Source: Bacteroidales bacterium (GTDB lineage: Bacteria; Bacteroidota; Bacteroidia; Bacteroidales; WCHB1-69). From it: a DNA stretch of 54,658 nucleotides. Shown here one piece after another: positions 33,715-41,899 of this stretch. Under the pieces are notes generated by a model. The model was not told the DNA's origin. It saw only the letters and a list, made by a program, of their open reading frames with translations, and searched no databases. The translations under genes and the position numbers were made by a program. Each line of letters begins with the position of its first letter. Position 1 is the first letter of the stretch. Where the stretch lies: contig JAFPVR010000011.1 of the NCBI GenBank assembly GCA_017395245.1, forward strand, positions 1-54,658, read 5' to 3'.

Positions 33715-35223
33715 ATGAAAGACAACATCACCATGAGCCTTAATCCGCTCGTGAATTATTTCAAGAAAAGTCCGAAGGAATTCACCAAGGCGGACATGAT
33801 CAAATACGTCGAGGAGAACAACATCCCGATGGTCAATTTCCACTATGTGGCTGGCGACGGACGTATCAAAACCCTCGGCTTCGTGCTTCACAGCCGCGAA
33901 TATCTGGAGCAGATTCTCTCCAACGGCGAGCGCGTGGACGGTTCGAACATTTTCCCGGCTTTCATCCATGCCGGTTCCAGCGACCTCTACGTGATCCCGC
34001 GTTTCTCCACCGCCTTCCTCAATCCCTTCTCCCAAATCCCCACCCTCTCCTTCCTCTGCTCTTATTATAATAATGAAGGCAAACCGTTGGAGAACTCCCC
34101 GGAGTACATCCTGCGCAAGGCGGCCAAATCGTTCACCGAGGTCACGGGCAACTACTTCCAGGCCATGGGCGAACTCGAATACTATGTCATCGGCGATGAA
34201 GACGACCTTTTCACCATCCCCGACCAGCGCGGCTACCACGAGTCCTCCCCGTTCACCAAGTTTGAAGGTTTCCGTGCCGAATGCATGCTCAAGATTGCCG
34301 AAATGGGCGGCCTCATCAAATACGGCCACTCCGAGGTGGGCAATTTCACCATGGACGGCAAGATTTACGAGCAGAACGAAATCGAATTCCTCGTCACCGA
34401 CGTGCAAGACGCTGCCGATCAGTTGATTTTAGCCAAGTGGATTATCCGCAACTTAGCTTACGAGTACGGCTTCGACGTGACCTTCTCCCCGAAGATTACC
34501 ACCGGCAAGGCAGGCAGCGGCCTTCACATCCACACCTGCATCGTGGACGGCAAGGGCAAGAACCAGATGGTGACCAAGGGCAAGCTCAACAGCATCGCCA
34601 AGACCGCCATCGCAGGTTACATGACCTGCGCCGGCTCCCTCACCGCTTTCGGCAACACCAACCCGACCTCCTACTTCCGCCTCGTGCCGCACCAGGAGGC
34701 GCCCACGTCCGTCTGCTGGGGCGACCGCAACCGCTCCGTGCTCGTGCGTGTGCCGCTGGGCTGGACCCACAAAAACGACATCGTGGCCGAGCTCAACCCG
34801 TTGGAGAAGGCCGTCAACAAGGATCGTTCCCAGAAGCAGACCGTCGAGTTCCGCTGCCCGGACGGCTCCGCTGACATCTACCTGCTGCTCGCCGGCCTTG
34901 TCTGCGCCGCCCGCCACGGCTTCGAAATGGAGAACGCCCTCGAATTTGCCAAAGAGACCTATGTGGACGTCGACATCCACCGCCCGGAGAACAAGGCTTT
35001 GGTCGAAAGACTCGCCCAACTGCCCGCCTCCTGCTGGGAATCCGCCGACGAACTCAGTGCCCACCGCAACATTTTCGAGGCCCACGGCGTCTTCGACCGT
35101 TCCATGATCGATGACATCATCAAACAGCTCAAATCCTTCGACGACCGCAAAATCCGCGAACAAATCGTCAAGAAACCCGAGCTGATGGCCCAAATGGTGA
35201 AAGAATATTTCTATTGCGGTTAA
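33715..35223 (+). CDS. glnA: Glutamine synthetase
   Basis: 502 residues, within the range for type I enzymes. It condenses glutamate and ammonia with ATP. Motifs: beta-grasp N-domain with NFHYVAGDGRIKTLGF; QAMGELEYYVIGDEDD (metal-binding Glu); AGSGLHIHTCI (the GSGxHxH loop); NPTSYFRLVPHQEAPT; WGDRNRSVLVRVPLG (phosphate/substrate Arg residues); and VEFRCPDGSADIYLLLAGLV near the end. I do not see the adenylylation-site tyrosine context clearly, so control by adenylylation is uncertain. Start at ATG 33715; MSLNPLV six codons later is possible. A palindrome followed by T7 terminates it. Confidence 0.93.
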   Translation: MKDNITMSLNPLVNYFKKSPKEFTKADMIKYVEENNIPMVNFHYVAGDGRIKTLGFVLHSREYLEQILSNGERVDGSNIFPAFIHAGSSDLYVIPRFSTAFLNPFSQIPTLSFLCSYYNNEGKPLENSPEYILRKAAKSFTEVTGNYFQAMGELEYYVIGDEDDLFTIPDQRGYHESSPFTKFEGFRAECMLKIAEMGGLIKYGHSEVGNFTMDGKIYEQNEIEFLVTDVQDAADQLILAKWIIRNLAYEYGFDVTFSPKITTGKAGSGLHIHTCIVDGKGKNQMVTKGKLNSIAKTAIAGYMTCAGSLTAFGNTNPTSYFRLVPHQEAPTSVCWGDRNRSVLVRVPLGWTHKNDIVAELNPLEKAVNKDRSQKQTVEFRCPDGSADIYLLLAGLVCAARHGFEMENALEFAKETYVDVDIHRPENKALVERLAQLPASCWESADELSAHRNIFEAHGVFDRSMIDDIIKQLKSFDDRKIREQIVKKPELMAQMVKEYFYCG

Positions 35224-35231
35224 TATTTTCT

Positions 35232-35259
35232 GTAGAGACGTGGTGCACCGCGTCTCTAC
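35232..35259. repeat. GTAGAGACG palindrome downstream of glnA
   Basis: Arms GTAGAGACG / CGTCTCTAC enclosing GGTGCACC, 9 bases after the glnA stop. Directly followed by a second copy at 35284. Confidence 0.85.
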
Positions 35260-35283
35260 AAACGAAAAATACATTCTTACGTT

Positions 35284-35320
35284 GTAGAGACGTTGCGCGC
35301 AACGTCTCTACAATTTTTTT
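35284..35320 (+). terminator. Perfect 28-base GTAGAGACG palindrome with T-tract (likely glnA terminator)
   Basis: Perfect palindrome at 35284-35311 with 14-base arms starting GTAGAGACGTTGCG, then AATTTTTTT. Same family as 35232, so a repeat appears to serve as an intrinsic terminator. Confidence 0.75.
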
Positions 35321-35413
35321 AAACACCTGTAACGAAATCGCCCTTCTGTGCGACACACCATATTGAAAAGGCAAAAAAAAATCGGACGTAATGAGTTGGT
35401 ATTATAAAAATTG

Positions 35414-35421
35414 TAATTTTG
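35414..35421 (+). promoter_or_regulatory. -7 element (TAATTTTG) for the choice-of-anchor L protein
   Basis: TAnnTTTG match 45 bases before the ATG at 35466. Confidence 0.6.
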
Positions 35422-35465
35422 CCATCTGGAAACTAGGATAGTTATACCCATAAGAAATAAGCTTT

Positions 35466-37661
35466 ATGAAAAGACATATATTTACTTTGGTTCTGATATT
35501 GTTGGGATTTCAGGCGGCATTGTTCGCACAGAACAACGTAACGGTGCAGTCGTTGCAGAACACGCACGTAGACACCATCCTGAAGTACCATCTCGCAGGT
35601 GAGGGTGTGGAGCTGAGCAACGGCGCGTTCAACATGACCCCCGGTATTGTCACTTCAAACCAGATTGGCAGTTTCAACCGGAATAATTATACGCAGTTCC
35701 CGTTTGCGACAGGCTTAATCATGACCACGGGTGCCTGTTCGGTGGCGGCGGGTCCCAACAGCTCCGGTAGTGCGTCAAGTACGGCCAACGTCACCTACCA
35801 CGACGCCTTGCTGCAACAATACAACCAAGGTTATACGGTGCAGAACAGCGCGGCCTTGGACTTTGACTTCCTGACCTACGCCGATACGTTCGCCTTCCAT
35901 TACGTGTTCGGTTCGGAAGAGTACCCCAACTTCGTCTGCGCCTCTTACAACGACCTCTTCATCTTCCTGCTCACCGGTCCCGACCCGGTGACCAACCAGG
36001 TAGTGACGCGCAATGTGGCTGTCATTCCCGGCACCGTGACGGCGGCCAACCCCGAGGGCCTGCCTGTGTCCATCAATACGGTGAACGGCGGTGCCTCCAG
36101 CAGCGGCGGCTCCACCTGCTACAACGGCACCTACTCTGCCTACTACATCTCCAACGGTAGCGGTAGCGGCGCCAACGGCATTGAGTACAACGGCTACACC
36201 GTGGAATTGGCAGCGGAAGGCAACGTTAACGCCTGCGACAGCTACCACATGCACCTCGCCATCTGCAACGCTGGTGACAACTCCTACGACTCAGGCGTGT
36301 TTCTTGAAGGCAAGAGTTTCAAGAGCGAAGTGAGCACCAAACTGCTGATGCGCAACACCTACTGTCTCCACGAACCTATCGTGTTCGAATACCAGGCCGA
36401 AAATATCGATACGGTGTTCATCCTCACCCCGAGCGGCGACACGATCTGGCCGCCACTCACGATCGAAAGTGCAGAATATGACGATTCCGGCGAATACTTC
36501 CTCTACGTCCACAAGGCCATCACATGCGCCAGCATCTGGGCCCACGACAGTATCCAAATCAATGTCATCAACACCTTCAAACCCGACCTCGGCGAAGACC
36601 AGTGGCACTGCACCGGCGAGGTGATCACCCTCAACTCCAACTACAGCGACAGTACCGCCACCCTGATGTGGAACACGGGAGAAGACACCCCCGACATCGA
36701 TGTTATCACCTCCGGCGAATACATTCTCGAAGTGGAGATGTTCAACCCCAACACAAACACCAACTGCTGGAGCTCCGACACCGTGAATATCAACTTCTAC
36801 CCGCTGCCGAAGGCCGACTTCGAGTCTGACGTGACCTCCGGCTGCACGCCCGTCATCTGCCAGTTCTCCAATCTCACCACCACCTCCTCCGACACCATCA
36901 CCAGTCTCTGGATTGTGTTCGATGAAAACTACAATGTGGTGGAATACACCTACGATTACGAGCCCACCTTCCACTTCACAGACGCTGGCTCCTATACCGT
37001 GAAACTGGTTGTCACCACCGCAGAGGGTTGTAAAGATTCCATCACGAAATGGAACTACATCGTCACAGCGCCTCAGCCCACCGTTGACTTCCTCGCCACC
37101 CCGGAAACCTGCTTGATGAGCGAGACCAACGGCGAGATAAGCTTCTCCGCCTTCCTTTCCGACAATGTTGCCGACAACACCAGCGGCCTTGTATGGAACT
37201 TCGGCGACGGAGATGAGACCACAGGCGAGACGAGCACCTCCCACACCTACACCACCTGGGGCGACTACACGGTGACGCTGTCGCTGACCACCGAATCCGG
37301 CTGCGGCGACTCCATCAGCCACACCATTGTCATTGAGGACGACCTGATTTTCCCGAATGTGATTACGCCCAACGGCGACGGCATCAACGATGTGTGGGCC
37401 ATCGGCAACCTCAACACCGACATCAACCCCGAGGATCCCGACGGGTACCGCAACAACGAGCTGCGCATCAGCGACCGCTACGGCAAGGTGGTTTTCCAAG
37501 CCAAGAACTACGACACCTGGTCGAAAGACGGGCAAATCCACCAAGGTCTCAACCCGTTCAACGGCGACGGCCTCAGCGACGGTGCCTACTATTTCACGTT
37601 CACCTACAAAGGCAAGGCCAAAACCTTCTCCTGGAGTGGGTCAATCACGATTGTAAGGTAG
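35466..37661 (+). CDS. T9SS type B cargo: choice-of-anchor L and PKD domain surface protein
   Basis: 731 residues. Signal peptide MKRHIFTLVLILLGFQAALFA. Residues ~25-280 are a choice-of-anchor L domain (FPFATGLIMTTGACSVAAGP; FHYVFGSEEYPNFVCASYND; DSYHMHLAICNAGDNSYDSG). An Ig-like stretch follows, then two PKD domains (the second with VWNFGDGDETTGETSTSHTY). The last ~90 residues are the gliding-motility-associated C-terminal (type B sorting) domain: FPNVITPNGDGINDVW, RISDRYGKVVFQ, GLSDGAYYFTF. It should be exported by the T9SS and held at the cell surface; the binding partner is unknown. Confidence 0.93.
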   Translation: MKRHIFTLVLILLGFQAALFAQNNVTVQSLQNTHVDTILKYHLAGEGVELSNGAFNMTPGIVTSNQIGSFNRNNYTQFPFATGLIMTTGACSVAAGPNSSGSASSTANVTYHDALLQQYNQGYTVQNSAALDFDFLTYADTFAFHYVFGSEEYPNFVCASYNDLFIFLLTGPDPVTNQVVTRNVAVIPGTVTAANPEGLPVSINTVNGGASSSGGSTCYNGTYSAYYISNGSGSGANGIEYNGYTVELAAEGNVNACDSYHMHLAICNAGDNSYDSGVFLEGKSFKSEVSTKLLMRNTYCLHEPIVFEYQAENIDTVFILTPSGDTIWPPLTIESAEYDDSGEYFLYVHKAITCASIWAHDSIQINVINTFKPDLGEDQWHCTGEVITLNSNYSDSTATLMWNTGEDTPDIDVITSGEYILEVEMFNPNTNTNCWSSDTVNINFYPLPKADFESDVTSGCTPVICQFSNLTTTSSDTITSLWIVFDENYNVVEYTYDYEPTFHFTDAGSYTVKLVVTTAEGCKDSITKWNYIVTAPQPTVDFLATPETCLMSETNGEISFSAFLSDNVADNTSGLVWNFGDGDETTGETSTSHTYTTWGDYTVTLSLTTESGCGDSISHTIVIEDDLIFPNVITPNGDGINDVWAIGNLNTDINPEDPDGYRNNELRISDRYGKVVFQAKNYDTWSKDGQIHQGLNPFNGDGLSDGAYYFTFTYKGKAKTFSWSGSITIVR

Positions 37662-37693
37662 TTGGACCGGAGTTACACCGGAGTTAGGCAGGT

Positions 37694-37743
37694 GTAGAGA
37701 CGCAAAATTTTGCGTCTCCGCAAATCGCGGCGTGCGTCTCTAC
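37694..37743. repeat. GTAGAGACG palindrome, compound copy
   Basis: GTAGAGACGCAAAA (37694-37707) pairs with TTTTGCGTCTC (37708-37718); a second right half, GCGTGCGTCTCTAC, ends at 37743. The latter contains the stop codon of the exporter gene at 37740. Confidence 0.75.
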
Positions 37744-38624
37744 AACACCAGAAATCCAGCACCGACTAACAATCCCAACGTCATGGTCATTCCCTTCATA
37801 ATCAAGAAATTGCGTTTAGATTGCGCCATGAGCGGGATGCCTGCATGGCCGTTTTGCGCGATGGCGTTAGCCAATAATATCGCAAACGGGATGTTACCCT
37901 GCAGGAAGAGCATCACAAAGATGAGGTGCGGTCCTGAAACCGGCAGGAAACCCACCGCCACGGCAACCAACAACAGCAACCATTTCGTCCAGACATTCTG
38001 CTCCAAAAGGGCTTGCAAATCCACGAAATGGTTGAGGATTCCCAACACGAGCAACGTTCCGAAAGCGTAGAGAAACAGTTTCAGCGCATGCTTCTTAACC
38101 ACATGCTCCCATACGTGCTCGCGAAGGAAATGGAGAATCCGTTCCTTCCAATGATGTCCCCGATTCTCAACATGTTGGTGTTGATGTTCCGCATGTATCT
38201 CGAAATCGTGGTTCTCAAAATCAATGAGCCTGTTCTCCGGAAATTTCAACAGGACAAGTCCGAAAACGAAACCGATGACGAACAGAACACCCGTCAGGAC
38301 GAGGGCTTGTTTGGGGTCTTGAGCCGCCAGGAAAAGCGCCTCGTCGCCAAAAGTGGCCACCATACCGCCCATAAGAGCCCCGAAAGAGAGCATCCGGTGG
38401 GTGAAAAGCGACACGACGACAAAGCCGCCGGCACATCCCGGAATCGCACCCAACAGGCACGCCAACGCGACCTCCGCGACGGGTTTCCCGTGCAGTTTCT
38501 TGAACAGACGCCCTGACGATGAGATGTTCACAGACTCCACCACCGCCATCAGCAACAGCACCAACAGCGTAATGGAGACAGATTCCTGCAGCGCGTCCCA
38601 AAGTATATCTAAAACGTTCTTCAC
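37740..38624 (-). CDS. Putative heavy-metal/manganese exporter, ArsP_2 type
   Basis: 294 residues with roughly 8-10 membrane helices in two halves. Each half carries a G-P/A-rich re-entrant motif: GAIPGCAGGFVVVSLF near 60 and GFLPVSGPHLIFVMLF near 230. The halves are separated by a soluble loop rich in histidine (HDFEIHAEHQHQHVENRGHH, ~140-160) that could bind metal. This matches the 'putative 10TM heavy-metal exporter' family (ArsP_2), also named putative manganese transporter. The stop codon comes from the palindrome at 37694-37743. The hydrogenase gene lies 44 bases upstream on the same strand, with a composite repeat between, so it may be the last gene of that operon. Confidence 0.8.
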   Translation of the reverse strand: MKNVLDILWDALQESVSITLLVLLLMAVVESVNISSSGRLFKKLHGKPVAEVALACLLGAIPGCAGGFVVVSLFTHRMLSFGALMGGMVATFGDEALFLAAQDPKQALVLTGVLFVIGFVFGLVLLKFPENRLIDFENHDFEIHAEHQHQHVENRGHHWKERILHFLREHVWEHVVKKHALKLFLYAFGTLLVLGILNHFVDLQALLEQNVWTKWLLLLVAVAVGFLPVSGPHLIFVMLFLQGNIPFAILLANAIAQNGHAGIPLMAQSKRNFLIMKGMTMTLGLLVGAGFLVL

Positions 38625-38631
38625 AGCTTTA

Positions 38632-38671
38632 CCGAGCTTTTGCCCCTGTCGGGGCTGCTCAAGGAATATTA
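38632..38671. repeat. Composite repeat between exporter and hydrogenase genes
   Basis: Contains CCGAGCTTTTGCCCC, GGGGCTGCTCAAGGAATATT: the second hairpin and tail of the family seen at 8851-8926. Its last bases form the hydrogenase stop codon at 38669. Confidence 0.7.
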
Positions 38672-40045
38672 GAGATTAAGGTTCTTCGCAATCGACGGGT
38701 CGGTCTTTTTCGCACCCCAGACCTTGGCGGAAATGTCGTGGGCCTCCTTCGGGGTCATGAGGTCGTAGTGTTCCATAGCGCGTTGCACAAAGATGCACTG
38801 CTGAATCTGGGCCTTGTCGCTGACAACGGCGTCGGCGAGAGCCTTGCAGGAGGGATAGCCACAGAGGTGGCAATCGACTTGCGGCAGGTTCTGGTTGATT
38901 TCGAAGGCCCGTTTCATTTTCTGCATGGCGACGGCCACATTGTCGTCCATCTTGTCCATCGAACGCGGCTCAACCTCGCCCACATGCCGTTTGTCGGCCA
39001 GATAATCGAAATAGTTGAGCAGGTCGTTGTCCTCGGCATCCACCTCCTCGGAGCATTTCTGCATCCGGCGACGCTGCCGTTCAATCATGAGGAAGCGGTT
39101 CTCAGCGGTGAGAATGCCGCCGCAGCAGCTGCCGTCGCAGGCGCGGAGCTCCAGAAAATCGATGTCCTGGATGTCCTCGTCCTCCACCTTTTCGAGAAAC
39201 TCCGACACGTTGTGGATGTCATCGATAGCCAGATTGCGGCCCGTACGCAGCATCTTGGTCTCGCCACCGGTGAGCGGATAGGTGATACTGGCCTTCGACA
39301 GCCGGTGGAAGCGCACCGACTCGTCGCACATTTTGTACTCACCCGTCTTAATAACACGCAACACCTTGCTGTACAGATAGTTCATATTGATAACACCGGA
39401 AACCGGCGACTTGTCCTCGCCTACAGGACTCTTGATGGCGGCGATTTTCGCGGCACATGGAGTCACGTAGAAGATGCCGATATCCTCCGGAGGAACCCCT
39501 TGTTCGGTGAGGCTCTTCTTGATGTACTCGGCTGTCATGTCGAACGGTGCCTTCAACCGGTAGATATTGTCCACCAGCACAGGGAATTTCACCTGGATGA
39601 GGCGCACGATGGCCGGACAGAACGAGGAGATGACAGGCTTCTCGTAGGGCACATTGTTGCTTTCCAGGTCACGCCGGTAGTACTCCTTGAAGAAATCCAC
39701 ACTCTTCTCCACCTCATAGACGTACTTGAAGCCGAGGTGCAGCAGTGCGGAAAGGATGGTGCGCTCACGGATTTTCTCCTCGAACTGGGCGAGGAAAATG
39801 GAGGGCACCAGCAACACCGGGTAGTTGTAGTTGTAAACGGTCTGGAAATCGTCCTGCTCGATGTAGATGGCGTTCATCGGGCAGGCCACGTAGCACCTGC
39901 CGCAATCGACGCAACGGTTCGGGTCGAGCACCGGGTGCCCGTCCTCCACATGGATGGCGCTTGTGGGGCACACGCCCGTACAGTGCGAGCATCCGATGCA
40001 GAGGTCGTATTTGAATTTCAATGCGTGGTGGAAATCTTCGGCCAT
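38669..40045 (-). CDS. Sensory-type [FeFe]-hydrogenase-like iron-sulphur protein
   Basis: 458 residues. N-terminal 2x[4Fe-4S] ferredoxin domain (CIGCSHCTGVCP; CVDCGRCYVACP). Hydrogenase large-subunit domain with H-cluster-type cysteines: SFCPAI (C143, motif L1), TPCAAK (C197, L2), ACDGSCCGG (C303 and C307, L3). These differ from catalytic enzymes (TSCCP, MPC, C-x3-C-x-GGGQP), as in group C/D sensory hydrogenases. A C-terminal [4Fe-4S] module follows (DCHLCGYPSCKALADAV). No PAS domain is present, unlike many HydS proteins. The operon order is DRTGG protein, RsbW-like ATPase, then this gene, a set known near bifurcating hydrogenases in fermenters. It likely senses H2 or redox state; catalysis is possible but less likely. 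Confidence 0.87.
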   Translation of the reverse strand: MAEDFHHALKFKYDLCIGCSHCTGVCPTSAIHVEDGHPVLDPNRCVDCGRCYVACPMNAIYIEQDDFQTVYNYNYPVLLVPSIFLAQFEEKIRERTILSALLHLGFKYVYEVEKSVDFFKEYYRRDLESNNVPYEKPVISSFCPAIVRLIQVKFPVLVDNIYRLKAPFDMTAEYIKKSLTEQGVPPEDIGIFYVTPCAAKIAAIKSPVGEDKSPVSGVINMNYLYSKVLRVIKTGEYKMCDESVRFHRLSKASITYPLTGGETKMLRTGRNLAIDDIHNVSEFLEKVEDEDIQDIDFLELRACDGSCCGGILTAENRFLMIERQRRRMQKCSEEVDAEDNDLLNYFDYLADKRHVGEVEPRSMDKMDDNVAVAMQKMKRAFEINQNLPQVDCHLCGYPSCKALADAVVSDKAQIQQCIFVQRAMEHYDLMTPKEAHDISAKVWGAKKTDPSIAKNLNL

Positions 40046-40086
40046 AGTTGTTCGTTTGTGTTATCAACTTATTTTGTCATCTCCCA

Positions 40087-40217
40087 CCCCACACTGCGGC
40101 TATCGCCTTGTGTGGGGTTAATTACTGCTTTCCTGCCCCACACTGCGGCTATCGCCTTGTGTGGGGTTAATTGCACTCCGTGCGTTTTGTCCCTCCGGGA
40201 CTGCTTAAGGAATAATC
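40087..40217. repeat. Composite repeat with duplicated CCCCACAC hairpin
   Basis: Two identical hairpins, CCCCACAC / GTGTGGGG, at 40087-40117 and 40136-40166, 49 bases apart. Then GCACTCCGTGCGTTTTG, a small GTCCCTCCGGGAC hairpin and the tail TGCTTAAGGAATAAT ending at 40217. An inverted copy lies at 18001-18079. Confidence 0.85.
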
Positions 40218-40233
40218 TTCATATACATACATA

Positions 40234-40282
40234 CTTCACAATTCACACTTCACAAATCACACTTCACAAATCACAAGTCACT
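40234..40282. repeat. Period-7 repeat (CTTCACA/AATCACA units)
   Basis: Seven units in register: CTTCACA, ATTCACA, CTTCACA, AATCACA, CTTCACA, AATCACA, AGTCACT. The last unit overlaps the stop codon of the RsbW-like gene. Confidence 0.85.
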
Positions 40283-40694
40283 ACTGGAAATAATTGACCA
40301 TCTCGATCCGGGTGCCTTTGCCGACCTCGGAGGTGATGTTGAGGGAGTCGGAATTGTTCTTGATGTTGGGGAGACCCATGCCGGCGCCGAAACCCATCTC
40401 GCGAACCTTCTGCGAGGCAGTGGAATAGCCCTTCTGCATGGCACGGTCGATGTCAGGGATACCGGGACCCTCGTCGTCGAGCACGATCTTGATATGGTCC
40501 TCCTCCAGATCGACGGTGATGTCGCCGCGATAGGCATGGGCCACGATGTTGACCTCCGCCTCGTAAAGCGCGACAACCGTCTTCTTCACTATCTCAGGGC
40601 TTACCCCGATTTTCTTCAGCATGCGCTTCACCTGGCTGGATGTGGAACCCGCGTTGGTGAAATCGCCGCCTTCTACATGGTAAACAAAATTCAT
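40281..40694 (-). CDS. RsbW-like GHKL ATP-binding protein
   Basis: 137 residues: a lone histidine-kinase-type ATPase domain, as in anti-sigma factors. N-box: VVALYEAEVNIVAHAY (Glu/Asn). G1 box: LDDEGPGIPDIDRA. G2: GFGAGMGLPNIKNNSD. G3-like: GKGTRIEM. No kinase histidine domain is attached. It sits between the DRTGG gene and the hydrogenase gene, and in such operons it is thought to relay the sensor's signal or phosphorylate a partner; no partner is visible here. The stop codon lies in the period-7 repeat. Confidence 0.88.
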   Translation of the reverse strand: MNFVYHVEGGDFTNAGSTSSQVKRMLKKIGVSPEIVKKTVVALYEAEVNIVAHAYRGDITVDLEEDHIKIVLDDEGPGIPDIDRAMQKGYSTASQKVREMGFGAGMGLPNIKNNSDSLNITSEVGKGTRIEMVNYFQ

Positions 40695-40720
40695 AATGTC
40701 AGATTTGGTTAATAATCAGG

Positions 40721-41068
40721 TTAATAGACCGCAGGGAGACCCGCACCGTACAGGATACCGGCAGTCTTGTACATGGAAAAACTCGTCCGGATGACCACCA
40801 TATCGTTATCCTCCGCCAATTCCTTCATCTCTTCCGTCACCTCCTTGCCACGTACGATAAGCAGGAACGTGATGTCGGACATCTCGCACGTCCGGATCGA
40901 TTGCAAATTGCTCAATCCCGTGAGCAGCAGCAGGTTGTTGACATCCTTCAGGGTGAGCACGTCGCTCATCAGGTCGGAAGCAAAAACACACTCAATCTGT
41001 TGGTCCAGATTGTCTTCGCCGCAAATAATCTCGCCTTGCACCAGGTCTTTAATCTCTTTGAGTGTCAT
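40721..41068 (-). CDS. DRTGG domain protein
   Basis: 115 residues covering a single DRTGG domain: EIICGEDNLDQQIECVFASDLMSDVL at the start, then NLLLLTGLSNLQSIRTCEMSDI and the closing VVIRTSFSMYKTAGILY. DRTGG domains occur beside CBS domains and in phosphotransacetylase, and as stand-alone genes in hydrogenase-linked operons; the ligand is unknown. It is the first gene of the three-gene unit with the RsbW-like ATPase (26 bases downstream) and the hydrogenase. A TATCTTTG promoter lies 43 bases upstream. Confidence 0.88.
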   Translation of the reverse strand: MTLKEIKDLVQGEIICGEDNLDQQIECVFASDLMSDVLTLKDVNNLLLLTGLSNLQSIRTCEMSDITFLLIVRGKEVTEEMKELAEDNDMVVIRTSFSMYKTAGILYGAGLPAVY

Positions 41069-41110
41069 TTCAAAAAAGGTTTTCTATAAATGTTTTGAAA
41101 AAATAATCCG

Positions 41111-41118
41111 CAAAGATA
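41111..41118 (-). promoter_or_regulatory. -7 element (TATCTTTG) for the hydrogenase operon
   Basis: Minus-strand TAnnTTTG match 43 bases before the DRTGG ATG at 41068. Divergent from 41159. Confidence 0.65.
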
Positions 41119-41158
41119 CTTTTTTTTTAAATGTCACGTTCACCTATTGTTTTTTGTG

Positions 41159-41166
41159 TACTTTTG
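41159..41166 (+). promoter_or_regulatory. -7 element (TACTTTTG) upstream of the heptad array
   Basis: TAnnTTTG match about 220 bases before the ATG at 41387. The whole GACTTGA array would lie in the leader RNA. Confidence 0.55.
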
Positions 41167-41180
41167 CCGCCGCGTTTGAA

Positions 41181-41278
41181 GACTTGAGACTTGAGACTTG
41201 AGACTTGAGACTTGAGACTTGAGACTTGAGACTTGAGACTTGAGACTTGAGACCTGAAACTTGAAACTTGAAACTTGA
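41181..41278. repeat. 14-unit period-7 tandem repeat (GACTTGA)
   Basis: Ten perfect GACTTGA units, then GACCTGA and three AACTTGA units, in unbroken 7-base register. The array sits between the promoter at 41159 and the gene at 41387. Ten identical units make slippage likely. Confidence 0.95.
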
Positions 41279-41347
41279 AACGTATAATAATAATGAATGA
41301 CGAAGGACGAAAAGACAAAAGACTGACTGTTAGCGAAAAACTCCAAG

Positions 41348-41375
41348 GTCTAAAGTCTTAAGTCTAAAGTCTAAA
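41348..41375. repeat. Period-7 repeat (GTCTAAA)
   Basis: GTCTAAA, GTCTTAA, GTCTAAA, GTCTAAA, 12 bases before the ATG at 41387, where a ribosome-binding site would be. Confidence 0.85.
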
Positions 41376-41386
41376 AAAACTAAACA

Positions 41387-41899
41387 ATGAACGTATTAGG
41401 AATTTGCATTTTAGTGAGCGTCGTGATATTGGTCGCGGGCGCCGTGTACGTCACGAAGATGGTGATGGAAGCGAAGGCGAAAATCGCCGCATTGGAGAAC
41501 AGCAAGGACAACCGGGCGGTGATGCTGCCGCTGCGGCTGCAGGCCTACGAGCGCATGGCCCTCTTTTTGGAGCGCATCGACCCGAACCAGTTGGTGCTGC
41601 GCATCCATAACACCGGCCTTACTGTCTTGCAGGAACAGAACCTCCTGCTGACAGCCATCCGCAGCGAATTCGAGCACAATATTTCGCAACAGATCTACCT
41701 CTCCGACGCCGTGTGGCAGCGGGTGTGCGAGGCCAAGTCCGACATTGAATCCATTATCACCACCGTGGCCGCCGACTATGACAAGGACGCCGACAGCCGC
41801 GAGTTCGCCGAGATGGTGCTGACTGTCACCGCACAAAAACCTGTGGTGGAACTGGCCATCCAGATTCTAAAGGCCGACATGCAGAAGTGGGCGTATTAG
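41387..41899 (+). CDS. Conserved Bacteroidota single-pass membrane protein
   Basis: 170 residues. One N-terminal membrane helix (VLGICILVSVVILVAGAVYV) is followed by a cytoplasmic or periplasmic helical domain (PLRLQAYERMALFLERIDPN; LTAIRSEFEHNISQQIYLSD; ESIITTVAADYDKDADSREF). I recognise it as a small conserved family in Bacteroidota (possibly DUF7935; the name is uncertain) with no assigned function. The stop codon is part of the AGTTAGC repeat that follows, and the leader contains the 14-unit heptad array, so expression could vary with repeat number. Confidence 0.75.
   Translation: MNVLGICILVSVVILVAGAVYVTKMVMEAKAKIAALENSKDNRAVMLPLRLQAYERMALFLERIDPNQLVLRIHNTGLTVLQEQNLLLTAIRSEFEHNISQQIYLSDAVWQRVCEAKSDIESIITTVAADYDKDADSREFAEMVLTVTAQKPVVELAIQILKADMQKWAY

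Noticed and set aside
38738-40297. Plus-strand frame (519 codons) opposite the hydrogenase gene
   Set aside because: The opposite strand carries all ferredoxin and H-cluster motifs; the plus-strand frame continues through the composite repeats.
41181-41278. Possible CRISPR or iteron origin
   Set aside because: Uninterrupted 7-base units with no spacers; there is no replication initiator gene or AT-rich unwinding element next to it.
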